From: Gymnogyps californianus
Lineage: Eukaryota > Chordata > Aves > Accipitriformes > Cathartidae
Direction: 5' to 3'
Assembly: GCF_018139145.2 (NCBI RefSeq)
Contig: NC_059476.1
Coordinates: forward strand, 10,821,501 to 10,885,500
Length of the DNA stretch: 64,000 nt
A program made the position numbers and the translations under genes. Shown here piece after piece: positions 61,001 to 64,000 of this stretch (its first letter is position 1; every line of letters starts with the position of its first letter). The notes below the pieces were generated by a model. It had not been told where the DNA came from and made no database searches. It saw only the letters and a program-made list of their open reading frames with translations.

Positions 61001-62429
61001 ATCTTTATGCACCAGGTGTAGCAAGCACGGGGCAACGTGCCGCTCAGCTGTCGGGAAAGGCGTGAAGAGCTCGGTCTCCGAAGCAGCTGGCAGGTGCCCG
61101 CGAGTTGCTCTGCAGGCACAGAGGGATGGGGAGACGGGGAGGGGATGCTCGAGCTAGTAAGAAACAGAAAACACAGATAGACACAACTGAGGCCAAGCTT
61201 TGAAAGGACAAACCATACAGGCTACAGACAGATGTCTTAGCCAGGAGGCACGGAAAAGTATGAAAGTAAGATGCAATTAGGAGTATTTGTCATAAGGAGC
61301 GTTAGGAGAGCGAACAACTTTGACAACCTAACCTGTGGCATGTAGGCAACTTGTGGCTTGTTGTCACTGAAGCCAAGGTGCAAGAGTCACCATTTTACAA
61401 AAAGCCCAACTTTTTCCCACTTCACTCCCTTAAGGCACTGGAGAATACAGCAGCTCTGCACTCTGCAGTGCAGCACCTCCTCTCCTTCACGCTTATTTTC
61501 TGTTGGGTGGAAATACTCTGGCTTCTCACCACGAGGAGGAGAGACTCTGAGCACAAAGCACGTGCACTCCAACAGCACCAAGTGAGCACTGCGCTTTGCA
61601 TGTCACAGTCACAGATAAGCAGCGGGGCTGAGACGTATGCATTGCATTTCGATGTTGGACACAGATAAATATTTTTCTCCTCAACAAACAGGTTGAAGTC
61701 TAAGGTTGGATGAGAGTTAAGAGCGCGCAATTCTTTCCCCTGATTAGCGAAGGAGAAGGTTGAACCTGTTCCCCTCATCAGTGGCAGTCCAGGCTTCCTC
61801 CGCTTTCACCTGCAGAGTAACCATGCCCGCTGCGTGCGTCCCTGTCCTCCTTGGCAGGAGACTGGCAGGGCATTTCCCCAATCTAATTCTAGGGATCTTG
61901 CCCATGTATCCTTGCTGCCTATAGAAGGCACTTCAGATCACTAACCTGCTAACTTAGTTTCCCTGGGTAAGAACCTAAATTTGTGTGGGACAAGTCTGGG
62001 CATGGAGGGTGAAGCCAAAGGTGTCCCTTTGTGTCCATTAGCAGAGTTATGCAGGCTCCTTGCACCTCCTCTGAAGGATCTCAGCTTTACCCACCCGAAA
62101 TTTGGCTGTGTGAATACACTCCATCCTGCAATCCTGAAAAATCAATGCAAGACTTAATTCTCCAAGTTGGTGTCTTAAAGAAGTTTGGAGCAACACCCCT
62201 GTTTTGGCCGATGGAAATGTCTCAGGCCACAGGAGATGCTCCCATCTCCCAAAATCCTCTGAACAAGGAGCCCCAACAAGTGGAGAGACCAATTTTAACA
62301 AAATTTTTAGTAGCATTTAGAAATTTAAGTATCTAAACTTTGTGAGGATGGTTTAGTCTTGGTTAAAAAAAAAAAAAATTCCCTAAAATATTGTTGAAAA
62401 GGTATCAAATAAGATTAATGGTGAAGTAA

Positions 62430-62455
62430 GCGCGCGCGTGTGTGTGTGTGCACAT
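62430..62455 (+). repeat. (CG)n(TG)n alternating purine-pyrimidine tract
   Basis: GCGCGCGCG followed by TGTGTGTGTGTGCACAT is strictly alternating purine/pyrimidine for about 25 bp, a sequence type known to favour Z-DNA. Confidence 0.9.
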
Positions 62456-63054
62456 AAGCATGCTACAGAATTCTTTTATCTCATTGAAAGACATTTGATA
62501 CTTATTAAAAGATTATTGCTTTAAGGCATATTTTGATTTTCTGCCTAAGACTGTGTGGAGAGTCTTGCTACTGAGATAATAACAAAGAAACCTTAAACAT
62601 GAAAAAAATACCCACATGAAAGATAATATGTTCCCTATTAGTACTGGTATCATTTTCCGTGGGATTACTTCTCTCCAAATATAACAGAAGTTGAAAAGTA
62701 AAAGCCCATTTCCAGTAAAAAGAGACACCACACGGTAGTTTTGAACTTTTTTTTTTATTCAAAACTGCTGGTGTGTGATACTTCATTAAGCAATTATCAA
62801 GTTACTATTTACTTCAAAAATTTATTTACAGTTTCAAGATCTATGCTAAGGAGAATACACTCAACCATGCTGCATATATCAAGACATACAGAGTTAGACA
62901 AATCTATTAGACATGCCCCAACAACGCTTTTAAAACTTGAGAAAGCTACACTTTTTTCTGCTCTTAGATGAAAGCATTTTGGGGAGCCGAAAAGTAATCA
63001 TGTGCAATTTTAGAATGATTGAAACCTTTTAGAAACTTGTATACGTATTTGATG

Positions 63055-63060
<6 letters not shown>

Positions 63061-63085
<25 letters not shown>
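63061..63085 (+). repeat. (TA)12 microsatellite
   Basis: Twelve uninterrupted TA units, preceded by TTTT and followed by a short GT run. Likely polymorphic. Confidence 0.95.
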
Positions 63086-64000
63086 TTGATGTGTGTGTTT
63101 TTTTACTTTGGTGTTTCTAGTCTCAGTTTACAGCACCTTGCTTTCTGCCTTCAGACCTTGCGGAAAGCTGGAGAGTCAAGCGTAACGTGGGTAGAAGAAA
63201 ATTTCAATCAATAAGATGGCACAGCTGTAAATATAAGCTCCTTTTAGCTGCAAAACTGTTAGTTTAGAGGAGTAATTTAATTTTTATTGAAGATAATTAT
63301 AGTCCATTTGAATTGATCTAGGTGCAGGAGATGATAACCTTCTTTGGGGGAAAGGAAAACAATTACGGTACATAAAACTAAATAAACAGCATGGAAGCAA
63401 ATGACAATTCCAAATTTACAGACCCTTCCTAGTGTACAATGTACTGAAGTTTAAATACCACATTAACAACCTCCTGAGCAGGGAGACATTTTAAATACAT
63501 GCCTGATTAGTGAAATGGCACATACAATTCATTTTCCTATGAAGATGTGCAAATATATTATTTACTCAGAAGTGTTTACGCATTAAGATTTAGACGAATA
63601 TTTTCTGTGTTATGACCTACACTTATTTCAACAACATCCATCACCAGAATAACTGTGCTGCCTGTATGAACATGTATATACTCATTTGTATGAACATCAA
63701 TGAGCAGGTTATGTGGAACACATTTAGAAGAAGAAAAAATAAATAAATAAAGCTGTGATTTTTTTCCTCTTTTTTTTCTCACAGAACAGAAAGGTTAAGG
63801 GATCACTGAGTGAGGCAAGAAGTTCTTTGGCATTAGAGGGAGACTGCAGATCAAGAGAATATTATTTTAATAGCAAAATAAAATCTCTTTTACATTCAGT
63901 ACTTCCTTTGTTTCATCCAGGACACTAGGCATTAGAAAAGGGACACAGCCCTAGGAATGTAGCAACCCAAACCCCATTAAACATGCATAGGGAAGATTTC

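Larger units (their letters stand above)
51241..64000. other. Distal upstream spacer, no gene seen
   Basis: It contains the CR1 tail at 57955-58012 and simple repeats at 62430 and 63061. No VTI1A exon (the neighbour expected by vertebrate synteny) was found on the minus strand. ORFs at 58158-58740 are open on both strands but unrecognised. Confidence 0.6.

Noticed and set aside
1..64000. CRISPR arrays, bacterial operons, tRNA/rRNA genes, intact retroviral genomes
   Set aside because: None seen; the sequence is vertebrate nuclear DNA with no direct-repeat arrays, intact tRNA cloverleaf or paired LTRs that I could identify.

Overview
The window reads as nuclear DNA of a sauropsid vertebrate, most likely a bird. 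It has CR1 LINE pieces (one with the 8-bp ATTCTATG 3' tail), MIR/CORE-type tRNA SINE relics and old palindromic MITEs, no L1 or Alu, and sparse repeats overall. There is no bacterial operon structure, and nearly all long ORFs are chance frames.

The one gene I can support is the 5' part of TCF7L2 (TCF-4), the HMG-box transcription factor that brings beta-catenin to Wnt target genes. It lies on the minus strand. Exons 1-3 sit together between 10759 and 11686 inside a CpG island. They join in frame (189 + 67 + 125 nt = 127 codons) and encode the beta-catenin-binding domain and the start of the regulatory linker. The HMG box and C-clamp exons must lie beyond position 1, outside the window.

Layout: 1-10758 is the proximal part of the large intron 3, with AT-rich homeodomain-like and SOX-like stretches that look like candidate enhancers. 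10759-11686 holds the exons with two very short introns. 11687 to about 12115 is an AUG-free, homopurine/homopyrimidine leader. About 12116-12600 is the proximal promoter, and a second small CpG patch lies at about 13170-13320. From about 13.3 kb to 64 kb there is no exon I can recognise. By conserved vertebrate synteny this should be the spacer towards VTI1A, but I found no VTI1A exon. The spacer holds a CR1 relic with an internal deletion (17878-about 18975), three further CR1/LINE 3' fragments, SINE and MITE relics, microsatellites, a 1.6-kb purine-rich tract (49.6-51.2 kb) and several enhancer-like AT-rich blocks.

Points most worth checking are the AUG-free leader, an intron 1 that is a multiple of three and open in the coding frame, a TCF-like HMG motif touching a C-clamp helper-like motif in the gene's own promoter, and the inverted SOX-like and ONECUT-like pairs upstream. 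I saw no evidence of a wholly new system. Exon calls are strong; repeat family names are from memory; regulatory calls are inference.
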